The notes beneath the pieces are model-generated. The model searched no databases, was not told the origin of the DNA, and worked only from the letters and a program-made list of their open reading frames with translations. Below, piece by piece: positions 8,614-17,176 of a stretch of 61,744 nt of DNA (position 1 is the first letter of the stretch; every line of letters begins with the position of its first letter). Both the position numbers and the translations under genes were made by a program. The DNA is from Candidatus Limimorpha caballi (GTDB lineage: Bacteria > Bacteroidota > Bacteroidia > Bacteroidales > F082), in NCBI GenBank assembly GCA_018064605.1, contig JAGHUX010000027.1:1-61744 (forward strand). The letters are read 5' to 3'.

Positions 8614-10166
8614 TATTTTGCTTTCATATATGCGACGGGGATGAGCATTTCGCTCATCGAGATGCCGCCGTGTTGGAATGTGTTTTTGTAATAATTGACG
8701 TAATAGTTATAGTTGTTCGGGTAAGCGAAGAAATCGTTTGCGCGGGCGAAGACGTATGCGGTGCTGACATTGACTCTCGGAAGGAAAATCTTCTCTGGGT
8801 CTTTCACCTCAAACATCTCTTTCGCATTGTATTTCATCGACTTGCCGTATTTATACCTCAAGTTTGTATTGACGTTCTTGTCGCCCAGAATCTTCACCGG
8901 ATTCTTGACATAAACGGAGCCGTGGTCGGTGGTGACGACCATGTCGCAGCCTTTCGACGAGATGAACTTCATCATGTCGTAGAGCGACGAATGCTCGAAC
9001 CACGACAGCATCAGCGAGCGGTAAGCCTCCTCATCGTCAGCGAGTTCGCGGATAATCTCCATCTCGGTGCGCGCGTGCGAAAGCATATCGACGAAGTTAT
9101 AGACGATGACATTGAGCTTGTTCTGCATCAGGTTGCTCATCTGCTCGTAGAGTTTCTTCCCAGCGGCGAGGTTCAACACCTTATTATATGAATACTTGAT
9201 GTTCTTGCCGAAGCGTTTCAGCTGTTCGCCAAGCAACTCGCTTTCATATTGATTCTTAGTGCCTTCGTCTTCCTCGTCAGTCCAGTAATTTGGGAAACGG
9301 CGGCGTATCTCAAGCGGCATCAGGCCGGCAAAGATAGAGTTACGCGCATATTGTGTCGTGGTCGGCAGGATGCTGTAGTAAATGGCGTCGTCCTCGACAT
9401 GGAAAAACTGCTCCACCAGCGGCTGTATCGACTTCCATTGGTCGTAGCGGAGATTGTCTATCAGTATGAAAAACAACGGTTTATCGTCATCGGTCAATCT
9501 GTTCAGCACGTTATTTTTCATCACGGTGTGCGACATCGTCGGCTTCGACTCGCTGCGTCCGCCAACCCAGTCGCAATAATTCTTCTCGACATAACGCGAG
9601 AACAGGTTGTTCGCCTCCTGTTTCTGCAAGGCGAGAATCTCTTTTATGCCGTCGTCGGCCGACTTCTGAAGCTCCAGCTCCCAGCGTGTCAGGTTCTTAT
9701 ATACTCCGACCCATTCGTCGAAGTTAAGATTGTTATTCAGGTCCATGCCGATCTTGCGGAACTCCTGCTGGTATTTCGACGTCGATTTCTCGTCAACGAG
9801 TTTCTTGTTTTCGAGGTTGCGTTTCAGCGAGAGCAGGATCTGATTCGGATTGACCGGCTTTATCAGATAATCGGCGATGTTGCTGCCGATTGCGTCTTCC
9901 ATGATGCGTTCCTCCTCGCTCTTCGTGATCATCACCACGGGCAGGTTCGGAAACTCCGCCTTGATTTTCTCGAGAGTCTCGACGCCTGAGATGCCCGGCA
10001 TCTGTTCGTCAAGAAAGACGATGTCGAAATGTTGCGAACGCACGAGGTCGAGCGCATCGACGCCGCTGTTTGCCGTAACTACTTCATAACCTTTCTTTTC
10101 CAGAAATAAAATGTGCGGCTTCAAAAGTTCAATCTCATCGTCAGCCCATAAAATCGTGTTTGCCAT
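8613..10166 (-). CDS. porX: response regulator PorX with PglZ/alkaline-phosphatase-like domain
   Basis: Orphan-type response regulator that, with the histidine kinase PorY, controls expression and function of the type IX secretion system in Bacteroidota. Residues 1-120 form a receiver domain with the acidic DDE pocket, the phosphorylatable Asp53 in FLDEQMPG, and the conserved Lys in YLIKP. The rest is a PglZ/alkaline phosphatase-superfamily domain with DNLRYDQW, PTTTQYARNSIF (nucleophile Thr) and TTDHGS metal-binding motifs. At 517 residues it matches Porphyromonas PorX in length. It heads an operon with tsaE and two shikimate genes; no T9SS structural gene lies in the window. Confidence 0.92.
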   Translation of the reverse strand: MANTILWADDEIELLKPHILFLEKKGYEVVTANSGVDALDLVRSQHFDIVFLDEQMPGISGVETLEKIKAEFPNLPVVMITKSEEERIMEDAIGSNIADYLIKPVNPNQILLSLKRNLENKKLVDEKSTSKYQQEFRKIGMDLNNNLNFDEWVGVYKNLTRWELELQKSADDGIKEILALQKQEANNLFSRYVEKNYCDWVGGRSESKPTMSHTVMKNNVLNRLTDDDKPLFFILIDNLRYDQWKSIQPLVEQFFHVEDDAIYYSILPTTTQYARNSIFAGLMPLEIRRRFPNYWTDEEDEGTKNQYESELLGEQLKRFGKNIKYSYNKVLNLAAGKKLYEQMSNLMQNKLNVIVYNFVDMLSHARTEMEIIRELADDEEAYRSLMLSWFEHSSLYDMMKFISSKGCDMVVTTDHGSVYVKNPVKILGDKNVNTNLRYKYGKSMKYNAKEMFEVKDPEKIFLPRVNVSTAYVFARANDFFAYPNNYNYYVNYYKNTFQHGGISMSEMLIPVAYMKAK

Positions 10167-10234
10167 ATTTCCTATTTTTTGAAGATAACGTTTGAATTGT
10201 GGAAAAGATATAAAACGCAGAAAAAATTTCGTTT

Positions 10235-11155
10235 TTACATGTTTTTCAGCGGTGAGTCGGACGAATACGGCACCTTGCCTGACGGCACCACCTTGCTTGA
10301 CGTGGCGAGGTGGACATCCTGGTCGTCGAAAAAGATATGCGCGCCGAAGGCCTTGAGCACCTTGTCTTTAGGCATTCCGCCGAGGAAATAGACCTCGTTG
10401 ACATACACGCCCCATTTCTTCAGGGTCTTGATGACGCGCATGTGTGCCGGTGCGCTGCGTGACGACACGATGGCGAGGCGCAGCGGCGAGAGCTCGACGG
10501 TGACAGGCAGCGAGGCCTGTATCTTCGACAGCTTCATCAGCAGTTTCGCGAACGGGCCTTCCGGCAGCGGGTCGTCCTGATGCTCGTCTTCGTAGCGGTG
10601 GAACTCGTCGAGCCCCTCGACGCGGGAGTATATCTCCGCCTCATCGGAGAACAGCACGGCGTCGGCGTCGAAGGCGATTTTCACCGTGTTGTCGTCGGGG
10701 TTGAACGCTGTTGGCGGCTCGTAGATGACCGCCGCCGCGCAGTTGCTGTGCGAGTCGATGACCGACTGCACGCTCTTCTCGTCCTTCGAGAGGAAGAGGT
10801 CAACGCCGAAAGCCTCGATATAAGGCGCCATCGACTCGCCGCCGGTGAACGCCAGACGGGTGATGTCGAGGTCGTATTTCTCGATCGACTTCAATATCCT
10901 GATGCCGGTCTCAGGACTGTTGCGCGACATCACAACGACTTCAACGACAGGCTTTTGCGCCTGTTTGTTCAGCTGGAGAAGACTCTTCACAAGATAAAAA
11001 GCAGTGCCGATCTCAAGCGGCACGTCCTGATTTTTTTCCTGGTATTCGCGGTAACGTTTCACGCCTTCGCGCTCGAAAATCTCATTTTCCTTCTCAAGGT
11101 TGAACAACGCGCGTGAGGTGACGCCGACGACCAGCATTTCAGACAAATCGACCAT
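10235..11155 (-). CDS. 5'-nucleotidase (cytosolic NT5C1-like family)
   Basis: About 306 residues of the 5'-nucleotidase family related to eukaryotic cytosolic 5'-nucleotidase 1A, a HAD-like enzyme that dephosphorylates nucleoside monophosphates. The protein has the family's conserved blocks: GVTSRALFNLE, VVVMSRNSPETG, LAFTGGES, IAFDADAVLFSDEAE and SSRSAPAHMRVIKTL. The start is the ATG at 11155; an upstream TTG at 11191 lies beyond the TATCTTTG promoter box (11179-11186) and is excluded. It borders the restriction island and is transcribed divergently from it. Confidence 0.87.
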   Translation of the reverse strand: MVDLSEMLVVGVTSRALFNLEKENEIFEREGVKRYREYQEKNQDVPLEIGTAFYLVKSLLQLNKQAQKPVVEVVVMSRNSPETGIRILKSIEKYDLDITRLAFTGGESMAPYIEAFGVDLFLSKDEKSVQSVIDSHSNCAAAVIYEPPTAFNPDDNTVKIAFDADAVLFSDEAEIYSRVEGLDEFHRYEDEHQDDPLPEGPFAKLLMKLSKIQASLPVTVELSPLRLAIVSSRSAPAHMRVIKTLKKWGVYVNEVYFLGGMPKDKVLKAFGAHIFFDDQDVHLATSSKVVPSGKVPYSSDSPLKNM

Positions 11156-11178
11156 ATCCGTTAATAAATTGAAAGTTG

Positions 11179-11186
11179 CAAAGATA
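11179..11186 (-). promoter_or_regulatory. -7 promoter box (TATCTTTG) of the 5'-nucleotidase
   Basis: Exact TAnnTTTG match, 23 bases before the ATG at 11155; it fixes that start. Confidence 0.7.
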
Positions 11187-11251
11187 CGCAAAATTGAGAT
11201 TTGAATGTTTTTTATTTTGAAAAAAACGCCTGATTATTTTAGGGAAATGTG

Positions 11252-11259
11252 TATTTTTG
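11252..11259 (+). promoter_or_regulatory. -7 promoter box (TATTTTTG) of the YhcG-type gene
   Basis: Plus-strand TAnnTTTG match, 104 bases upstream of the nuclease ATG, leaving an AT-rich leader of about 98 bases. It is back to back with the 5'-nucleotidase promoter. Confidence 0.5.
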
Positions 11260-11363
11260 CAAAGTCAGTCATTTAAATCAGACTTTTTATCAAATTATTA
11301 AATATCAAATATTTAACAAAACAATAAAGAATATTTTCTATAAACCTATTATTTTTATTTTGT

Positions 11364-12383
11364 ATGGATGAAAAGAACCAAACCATCGTTCAGGTTGGAA
11401 ACAATTTGTACGATTCGATAAAGAACGTACTTGCGCAGGCTCGGCAGACCGCATGCCGTGCCGTGAATTTCACGATGGTGACGGCCTATTGGGAAATCGG
11501 ACGACTCATAACAGAAGATGAGCTTCACAACCAACGTGCTGATTATGGGAAATTCGTGCTGAAAAATATTGCCGAACGACTCTCAAAAGAGTTTGGGAAA
11601 GGATTTGATGAAAGCAATCTGCGTTATATGCGATTGTTTTACAAGGCATTCCCAATTTGTGACACACTGCGTCACGAATTAAGCTGGAGTCATTACCGCA
11701 GGTTATTAAGCGTTGAAAACATTGCTGCAAGGACATGGTATATGAACGAAGCTGCCGATGCAGTATGGTCAACACGTCAACTTGATCGTCAGATTTCAAC
11801 GTTGTACTATGAGCGGTTGTTGTCGAGCCGAGTTAAAGAGCCGGTAATTGAAGAAGCCGAACAAAAATTGTCCGAAATCTCGACGTTGGAGTTTATTAAA
11901 GACCCGTATGTGCTTGAATTTCTGAATCTTGACGATTATTCGTCACTACATGAAACAGACATTGAAAAAGCCATGATTGGAAATCTTCAGTCATTTCTGA
12001 TGGAACTTGGACGCGGCTTTTGTTTTGTCGCACGTCAGAAACGTATGCGTTACGATGACGAGGATTTTTACATCGATTTGGTCTTCTACAACAGCATAAT
12101 AAAATGCTACATATTGATTGACTTAAAGTTAGGCAAACTATCTCATGCTGATGTAGGGCAAATGGACAGTTATATAAGAATGTTTGACGACTTGATGAAG
12201 CAGCCAGACGACAATCCAACCATTGGATTGATTCTTTGTTCGGAGAAAAACGCTGCAATCGCAAAATACTCCGTCCTAAATGACGCAAAACAGATGTTCG
12301 CATCGAAATATACATTAACTTTGCCCACTGTTGAGGAACTTCAGGCAGAACTTGAACGGCAAAGGAAGTTGTTAGAAATATAA
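11364..12383 (+). CDS. YhcG-type PD-(D/E)XK nuclease family protein (DUF1016)
   Basis: 339 residues. The N-terminal half (about 1-170) is the helical DUF1016 N domain with AVNFTMVTAYWEIGRLI and the WSHYRRLLSV block; the C-terminal half is a PD-(D/E)XK nuclease-like domain with DFYIDLVFYN followed by YILIDLK and a Gln in VGQMDSY. Relatives are often found next to restriction-modification genes and other mobile or defence loci; the biochemical role is not settled. It stands upstream of a GATC-type restriction cassette and has its own promoter. Base composition is more AT-rich than the flanking housekeeping genes. Confidence 0.85.
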   Translation: MDEKNQTIVQVGNNLYDSIKNVLAQARQTACRAVNFTMVTAYWEIGRLITEDELHNQRADYGKFVLKNIAERLSKEFGKGFDESNLRYMRLFYKAFPICDTLRHELSWSHYRRLLSVENIAARTWYMNEAADAVWSTRQLDRQISTLYYERLLSSRVKEPVIEEAEQKLSEISTLEFIKDPYVLEFLNLDDYSSLHETDIEKAMIGNLQSFLMELGRGFCFVARQKRMRYDDEDFYIDLVFYNSIIKCYILIDLKLGKLSHADVGQMDSYIRMFDDLMKQPDDNPTIGLILCSEKNAAIAKYSVLNDAKQMFASKYTLTLPTVEELQAELERQRKLLEI

Positions 12384-12441
12384 CACATTGGTTCTTATTA
12401 AAACAAAGAAATAAATTTCAGAATAAACAGATTAAAATCAC

Positions 12442-12449
12442 TATTTTTG
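12442..12449 (+). promoter_or_regulatory. -7 promoter box (TATTTTTG) of the restriction cassette
   Basis: TAnnTTTG match 87 bases before the DpnD-like ATG. It would drive the small protein, endonuclease and methyltransferase genes together. Confidence 0.5.
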
Positions 12450-12536
12450 CCGCAAATTTGAAATATGACCCAATCTCAAGCAGTTATAGAAACTACAAGT
12501 AAACTCGGTGGATTAAATAACTTGAAAAATTTTAAT

Positions 12537-12725
12537 ATGAAATATTACAAGGTGACAGTAAAAGAAACATTAGAACGCACCGTTACAGTCAAGGCTGAAA
12601 GCGAAGACGATGCGCATGAAAAAGTGGAAAGAATGTATTATGATGAAAAAGCCGTGTTGGATTATTCGGATCACATCAACACTGATTTTGTGGTATTAAA
12701 AAAATCAGCAAACATGTCATTTTGA
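12537..12725 (+). CDS. DpnD/PcfM-like small protein
   Basis: 62 residues beginning MKYYKVTVKETLERTVTV, with the pattern of a beta strand pair followed by the helix AESEDDAHEKVERMYYD, which matches the DpnD/PcfM-like family. DpnD is the small second product of the pneumococcal DpnI cassette; its function is unknown. The start is taken at 12537, since the family begins at this MKYYKV block; an in-frame ATG at 12465 would add 24 unrelated residues. It precedes a Sau3AI-like endonuclease gene by 68 bases, so a DpnD-like protein is again beside a GATC-type system. Confidence 0.65.
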   Translation: MKYYKVTVKETLERTVTVKAESEDDAHEKVERMYYDEKAVLDYSDHINTDFVVLKKSANMSF

Positions 12726-12793
12726 CAAGCACATCAACGACAATCAGAATGACAACTCAATAGCACATTTCACAAAAGCAAACCAATCATCAA

Positions 12794-14221
12794 ATGAAAT
12801 ACGACAAGACAAATCCGGCTTCAATATTCAGTTACAGCATTAATCTTCTTGACCATTCTCTTCATGATGTTTGCGGAGATATTGTAACTGATAATAGCAT
12901 CAAAGGCAAAGGAAGTCTTGGTCAGATGGTTGAGAAATTCTATTACGAATATGAATTGAACAGCTACAGAGGCCCAGACTTCAAAGAAGCAGAACTGGAG
13001 TTGAAATGCACACCGTTGCTTAAAAACAAGGATGACGAATGGCGAATCAAGGAAAGACTTGTCTGCACGATGATTGACTACTTTGAGATAGTAAAAGAGT
13101 CTTTTGAGTCATCTCATTTTTATGAAAAATGCAAATTGATGCTGATTTTGTTTTATTTGCATGTTTATGGAGATGAGATTTACGACTACAAGTTCATTTT
13201 CAGTGTTTTATGGAAACTTCCAGAAAAAGACTTGTTGATAATCAAGCACGATTATGAAACAATATTGAACAAAGTTCTGGCAGGCAAAGCCCACGAAATT
13301 TCAGAAGGAGACACAGAATACCTTGGAGCATGTAGAAAAGGACATAAAGGCGACAGTCCGCAAAAACAACCATATTCAGAAGAACTTGCTCCGAAAAGAG
13401 CATTCAGTCTGAAACCGGCATACATGCGGACAATTCTTGAAATTGTCAAGAACAAACCGGAACACTATTTCTGCAATTTTGATGTTGCCGTTGACATGCA
13501 GCAACTTGTTTCTTCAGAAGACTTGACGAAAAAGTCCTTCGAGGAAATTATCCTTGACAGATTTGCATCATTCAAAGGCAAAGATTATGTTGAAATCTGT
13601 GATATTTTAGAAATTGAGACGACAAAAGCAAAAAACAAATACGCCTTGATTGCCAGCAAGATAGGTGCAGACGACATCAAAGCTGGAAACATCAATGAAT
13701 CCGAAGAATTCAGAAAGTCCGGCATAACGATGAAAACCGTTCGTGTTAAGAATAACGATAAACCTAAAGAGAGCACGTCTTTCCAAAATATTGATTATTT
13801 TGAGATAATGAACAACGATGAATGGTTTGACTCTGAATTGTATGAAATATTTTCAAACAGGTTTTTATTTGTCATTTTTAAAAAAATTGATGACAGAAAA
13901 ATCTCGTATGTATTTGATGGTACAACCATTGAAGAAGACAAATTTATTTTAGACAAAGTGTTTTTCTGGACAATGCCACAGTCAGATTTGAAAGTTGCAG
14001 AATCATATTGGGAAAATATCAGAGATTGTGTATTAAACAACACCATTTCACTTGATAATTTTTGGAGAATTGGCGATGATAAAAAATTTCATGTCAGACC
14101 CAAAGCAGTAAACAGTGACGACAAAACCGAGAATCCACATGGTGGTAAAGTCAGCAAGTATTGCTATTGGTTTAATGCAAATTACGTTCAATCTATAATA
14201 AAATCGCAAAATGAAAAATAA
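12794..14221 (+). CDS. type II restriction endonuclease, Sau3AI / MutH family
   Basis: 475 residues resembling Sau3AI, which cuts before GATC. The N-terminal MutH-like domain shows the catalytic triad Asp62, Glu69 and Lys71 in PDFKEAELELK, preceded by GKGSLGQMVEKFYY, and followed by AHEISEGDTEYLGACRKG near residue 160. The C-terminal half is the second MutH-like copy, which in Sau3AI is an allosteric DNA-binding domain; its catalytic residues do not seem kept. The gene is strongly AT-rich with many AAA and ATT codons, unlike its neighbours, which suggests recent acquisition. It overlaps the methyltransferase gene by 11 bases. GATC as target is inferred from the family. Confidence 0.85.
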   Translation: MKYDKTNPASIFSYSINLLDHSLHDVCGDIVTDNSIKGKGSLGQMVEKFYYEYELNSYRGPDFKEAELELKCTPLLKNKDDEWRIKERLVCTMIDYFEIVKESFESSHFYEKCKLMLILFYLHVYGDEIYDYKFIFSVLWKLPEKDLLIIKHDYETILNKVLAGKAHEISEGDTEYLGACRKGHKGDSPQKQPYSEELAPKRAFSLKPAYMRTILEIVKNKPEHYFCNFDVAVDMQQLVSSEDLTKKSFEEIILDRFASFKGKDYVEICDILEIETTKAKNKYALIASKIGADDIKAGNINESEEFRKSGITMKTVRVKNNDKPKESTSFQNIDYFEIMNNDEWFDSELYEIFSNRFLFVIFKKIDDRKISYVFDGTTIEEDKFILDKVFFWTMPQSDLKVAESYWENIRDCVLNNTISLDNFWRIGDDKKFHVRPKAVNSDDKTENPHGGKVSKYCYWFNANYVQSIIKSQNEK

Positions 14222-15590
14222 GACAAAAGAATATGAAATGAGCGAAGAGAAATTGACGACAGGCGGGTCGGATTTGTGTGAAGCTATTGCGACTTATTGC
14301 AGGTCAAACAAAAACCGTTTCAAGCAAATGAGCCTCTTCGACGCTGATCATGTTTCCACCAAATCCGGTGACCTCCGCGTCATCGAGCTTTTCGCCGGTG
14401 TCGGCGGCTTCCGCATCGGACTCGAAAGAGCCTCCGAACACTACAAAACCGTATGGAACAACCAATGGGAGCCCTCGACGAAACGGCAGGATGCCTCAAT
14501 AATTTATTGCAGCAGGTTCGGGGCCGCCGGACACTCCAACGCCGACATCGCCACCGTTGACGTTGACGAGATACCCGACGCCGACCTGCTCGTGGGCGGA
14601 TTCCCATGCCAGGACTACTCTGTCGCCACGACACTGAGAAACTCCGGCGGCATCGAAGGCAAGAAGGGCGTGCTGTGGTGGCAGATCCACCGCATCCTGC
14701 GCGACCACAAGAACCCGCCGAAGTACCTCTTCCTTGAAAACGTTGACCGTCTGCTGAAATCACCCGCATCACAGCGCGGACGCGACTTCGCAATCATCCT
14801 CGCGTCACTCTCCGACCTCGGCTACGTCGTCGAATGGCGCGTCATCAACGCCGCCGAATACGGGATGCCACAACGCCGCCGACGCACTTATATCGTCGCC
14901 TATCACAAAGATACAGATGTCGCAAAGTCAATCACCGACCCGATGAACTGGATTGCAAAGAACGGGACAATGGCCGAAGTGTTCCCTATCACCGATTCTG
15001 TTGAAAAAAAGTCAGAGTTTAAAATTGCCGGCGACTTGTCACAGGTCTCCGCGACATTCAACAAAGGGAAAAACCTCAGTCCTTTCGGCGACACCGGGAT
15101 AATGATTGACAGAAACGTCATGTCTTTTGATTCAGAACCTGACTATCACGGAGTTACATTGACGCTCGGACAGATCCTCATCGACGAGAAAGATGTCCCG
15201 TCAGAATTTTTCATTACCGAAGAAGAACTGAAACAATGGGAATATCTGAAGGGCAGCAAGTCGGAGAAACGAGTCAACAAGACAACCGGGCACGAATACA
15301 ATTACTCGGAAGGCAAGATGGCTTTCCCCGACTACCTCGACAAGCCTTCCCGCACAATCATCACAGGCGAAGGCGGTTCCGGCGCGTCACGCTTCAAACA
15401 TGTGGTCCTCACGCCAAGCGGTCGCTACCGTCGCCTGACACCGGTCGAACTTGAACGCTTGAATATGTTCCCTGACAATCACACACTTGGCGCATCTGAC
15501 ATGCGACGCGCCTTCCTGATGGGGAACGCTCTCGTCACCGGAATAATTGAAAACATCGGCATCAGCCTGATGAACAAAATCAAGAAATAA
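14211..15590 (+). CDS. DNA (cytosine-5) methyltransferase, M.Sau3AI-like
   Basis: 459 residues with the ordered C5-methyltransferase motifs: I (FAGVGGFRIG, 61-70), IV (PCQ, 132-134, nucleophile Cys133), VI (ENV, 176-178), VIII (QRRRR, 221-225), then a target-recognition region and motif X near the C-terminus. It should methylate the cytosine of the site cut by the endonuclease and so protect host DNA. A second ATG at 14238 is an alternative start. Composition changes inside this gene: the first 45 codons are AT-rich like the endonuclease, and the rest is GC-rich like the chromosome. Its end is 9 bases from the convergent rnhB. Confidence 0.92.
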   Translation: MKNKTKEYEMSEEKLTTGGSDLCEAIATYCRSNKNRFKQMSLFDADHVSTKSGDLRVIELFAGVGGFRIGLERASEHYKTVWNNQWEPSTKRQDASIIYCSRFGAAGHSNADIATVDVDEIPDADLLVGGFPCQDYSVATTLRNSGGIEGKKGVLWWQIHRILRDHKNPPKYLFLENVDRLLKSPASQRGRDFAIILASLSDLGYVVEWRVINAAEYGMPQRRRRTYIVAYHKDTDVAKSITDPMNWIAKNGTMAEVFPITDSVEKKSEFKIAGDLSQVSATFNKGKNLSPFGDTGIMIDRNVMSFDSEPDYHGVTLTLGQILIDEKDVPSEFFITEEELKQWEYLKGSKSEKRVNKTTGHEYNYSEGKMAFPDYLDKPSRTIITGEGGSGASRFKHVVLTPSGRYRRLTPVELERLNMFPDNHTLGASDMRRAFLMGNALVTGIIENIGISLMNKIKK

Positions 15591-15599
15591 CGCCGTTTT

Positions 15600-16196
15600 T
15601 CAGAACAGCTTCAACTGTATCGCCATGTTGAACGTCATCCTGTGGATTGGCGAAACGCCGTGTTCCGCGACGGCGTTTTTGTGCTCGGGTGTCGGATAAC
15701 CCTTGTTTTTCAGCCAGTTATACTGCGGAAACTCTTTGTGATATTCCTCCATGATATGGTCACGTGTCGTTTTCGCGAGAATCGAAGCAGCCGCTATCGA
15801 CTGATATTTCGCGTCACCGCCGACGATGCACTGATGCCTGATGCCTTTGTACGGATTGAAACGGTTTCCGTCGATGAGCAGCAGTTCCGGCCTTATTTTC
15901 AGCTGGTCGATGGCGCGATGCATTGCCAGAAACGAGGCGTTCAGGATGTTTATCTCGTCTATCTCCTTGGCGGAAACGATACCGACGCCATACGCCAAAG
16001 CGTTTTCTATCACCTTGATTCTCAACTTTTCACGCTGTTTCTCGGTCAGTTTCTTCGAGTCATCGAAATCCGTGAAATCCATGCCACGTGGAAGGATCAC
16101 CGCGGCGGCCACCACCGGCCCCGCTATGCAGCCACGACCCGCCTCATCACAGCCGGCCTCAATCAGATTTTCGGTATAATATTGTTTCAGATTCAT
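15600..16196 (-). CDS. rnhB: ribonuclease HII
   Basis: Removes ribonucleotides from DNA and RNA from RNA-DNA hybrids. 198 residues with the N-terminal catalytic block [13 protein letters not shown] (Asp and Glu), [12 protein letters not shown] and LLIDGN (Asp), and the later HRMTFN motif. The gene overlaps the upstream membrane-protein gene by 4 bases (ATGA), giving the operon purD-DUF6427-rnhB. Confidence 0.95.
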   Translation of the reverse strand: MNLKQYYTENLIEAGCDEAGRGCIAGPVVAAAVILPRGMDFTDFDDSKKLTEKQREKLRIKVIENALAYGVGIVSAKEIDEINILNASFLAMHRAIDQLKIRPELLLIDGNRFNPYKGIRHQCIVGGDAKYQSIAAASILAKTTRDHIMEEYHKEFPQYNWLKNKGYPTPEHKNAVAEHGVSPIHRMTFNMAIQLKLF

Positions 16197-17176
16197 AAAA
16201 ACAAAGGCAGATATTGGACTGCGATGACGGCAAGCATCGACATAACAACAAGAACATCAACGATTTTAGATTTCTTTACCGCCGACAAAGCCATGGCGAA
16301 GAAAATCGCCAACGTCATGAAAAACAAACCGTTACACACGGCAGGTCGCTGCATCGCGGTCATCACTATTGAAAAAAGCAGAAGCAATGTCGTCATGTTG
16401 TTTTTTTTCCTGACGCTTATCGAGCCGTTCGATGACGACATGACTTTCAAGACTGACAGCAGGAACAGGAACACAAGTACAGAAACTGTTATAATCTCTT
16501 GAGAATCAAGGTTTAAACCATATATCTCCAACCCACAGAAGCCATGTGAGTACGTATCTAAAAACACAAAGATGCCGTGATTGAAATACGCTATCACAAA
16601 CAAGACAAAATACGGGAGCAGCATTCCACAGAACGGAATCAGAAACAGCCGCAACGACTTGTATCCGATCATAATAAAAGCAAGCAACACCCACAATATC
16701 AATATCATAGAAGTGTAATAGAACAGCGAGGCGATTGACATGAAAAGTCCGACGTTGAACAGATACGTTTCCGGTTTGTCGTTCTGCAGAAGAGAATACA
16801 TCGTCTGCATCGCAAGCATGATGAACGGACATGCCAACAAGAACTGGAAATTCTCGCAGCGCAGCGGCGTGCAAGCCATGCAAAGCACGAACGTCAGTGC
16901 GCCTAATGTGCTGTTTCGCGACGCCAACTGATTGGATGTCAGCATGGCATTGAAGAAAAGCAGCGCGAAGACGAACGCCGCGAATGTGACTATCGACATG
17001 GCCAGCGGTGACGGGCCGAGCAGTTCAGCCAGGAAATGATACAGCGGGGCGGTCGCGCCCGTCTCCGGCAACGTCTCCGGCAGCCGCAAAAAAAACGGCA
17101 GCCACGCGAGCGCGGCGACGATGACGACAACCGCATAGTGAATCAGATAGTTATGTTTGAAAAACTGAAGCATCAC
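16193..17176 (-). CDS. multi-spanning membrane protein, DUF6427-like
   Basis: 327 residues with about ten hydrophobic helices covering nearly the whole chain, consistent with the DUF6427 family found widely in Bacteroidota. The function is unknown; the fold resembles polytopic envelope proteins rather than a transporter with clear motifs. It overlaps purD by 4 bases and rnhB by 4 bases, so the three genes form one tightly coupled operon. Confidence 0.75.
   Translation of the reverse strand: MMLQFFKHNYLIHYAVVVIVAALAWLPFFLRLPETLPETGATAPLYHFLAELLGPSPLAMSIVTFAAFVFALLFFNAMLTSNQLASRNSTLGALTFVLCMACTPLRCENFQFLLACPFIMLAMQTMYSLLQNDKPETYLFNVGLFMSIASLFYYTSMILILWVLLAFIMIGYKSLRLFLIPFCGMLLPYFVLFVIAYFNHGIFVFLDTYSHGFCGLEIYGLNLDSQEIITVSVLVFLFLLSVLKVMSSSNGSISVRKKNNMTTLLLLFSIVMTAMQRPAVCNGLFFMTLAIFFAMALSAVKKSKIVDVLVVMSMLAVIAVQYLPLFL

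Noticed and set aside
11364..15590. Avoidance of GATC around the restriction cassette
   Set aside because: GATC occurs several times here and across the window, so avoidance is not obvious by eye. A proper count against expectation would be needed.
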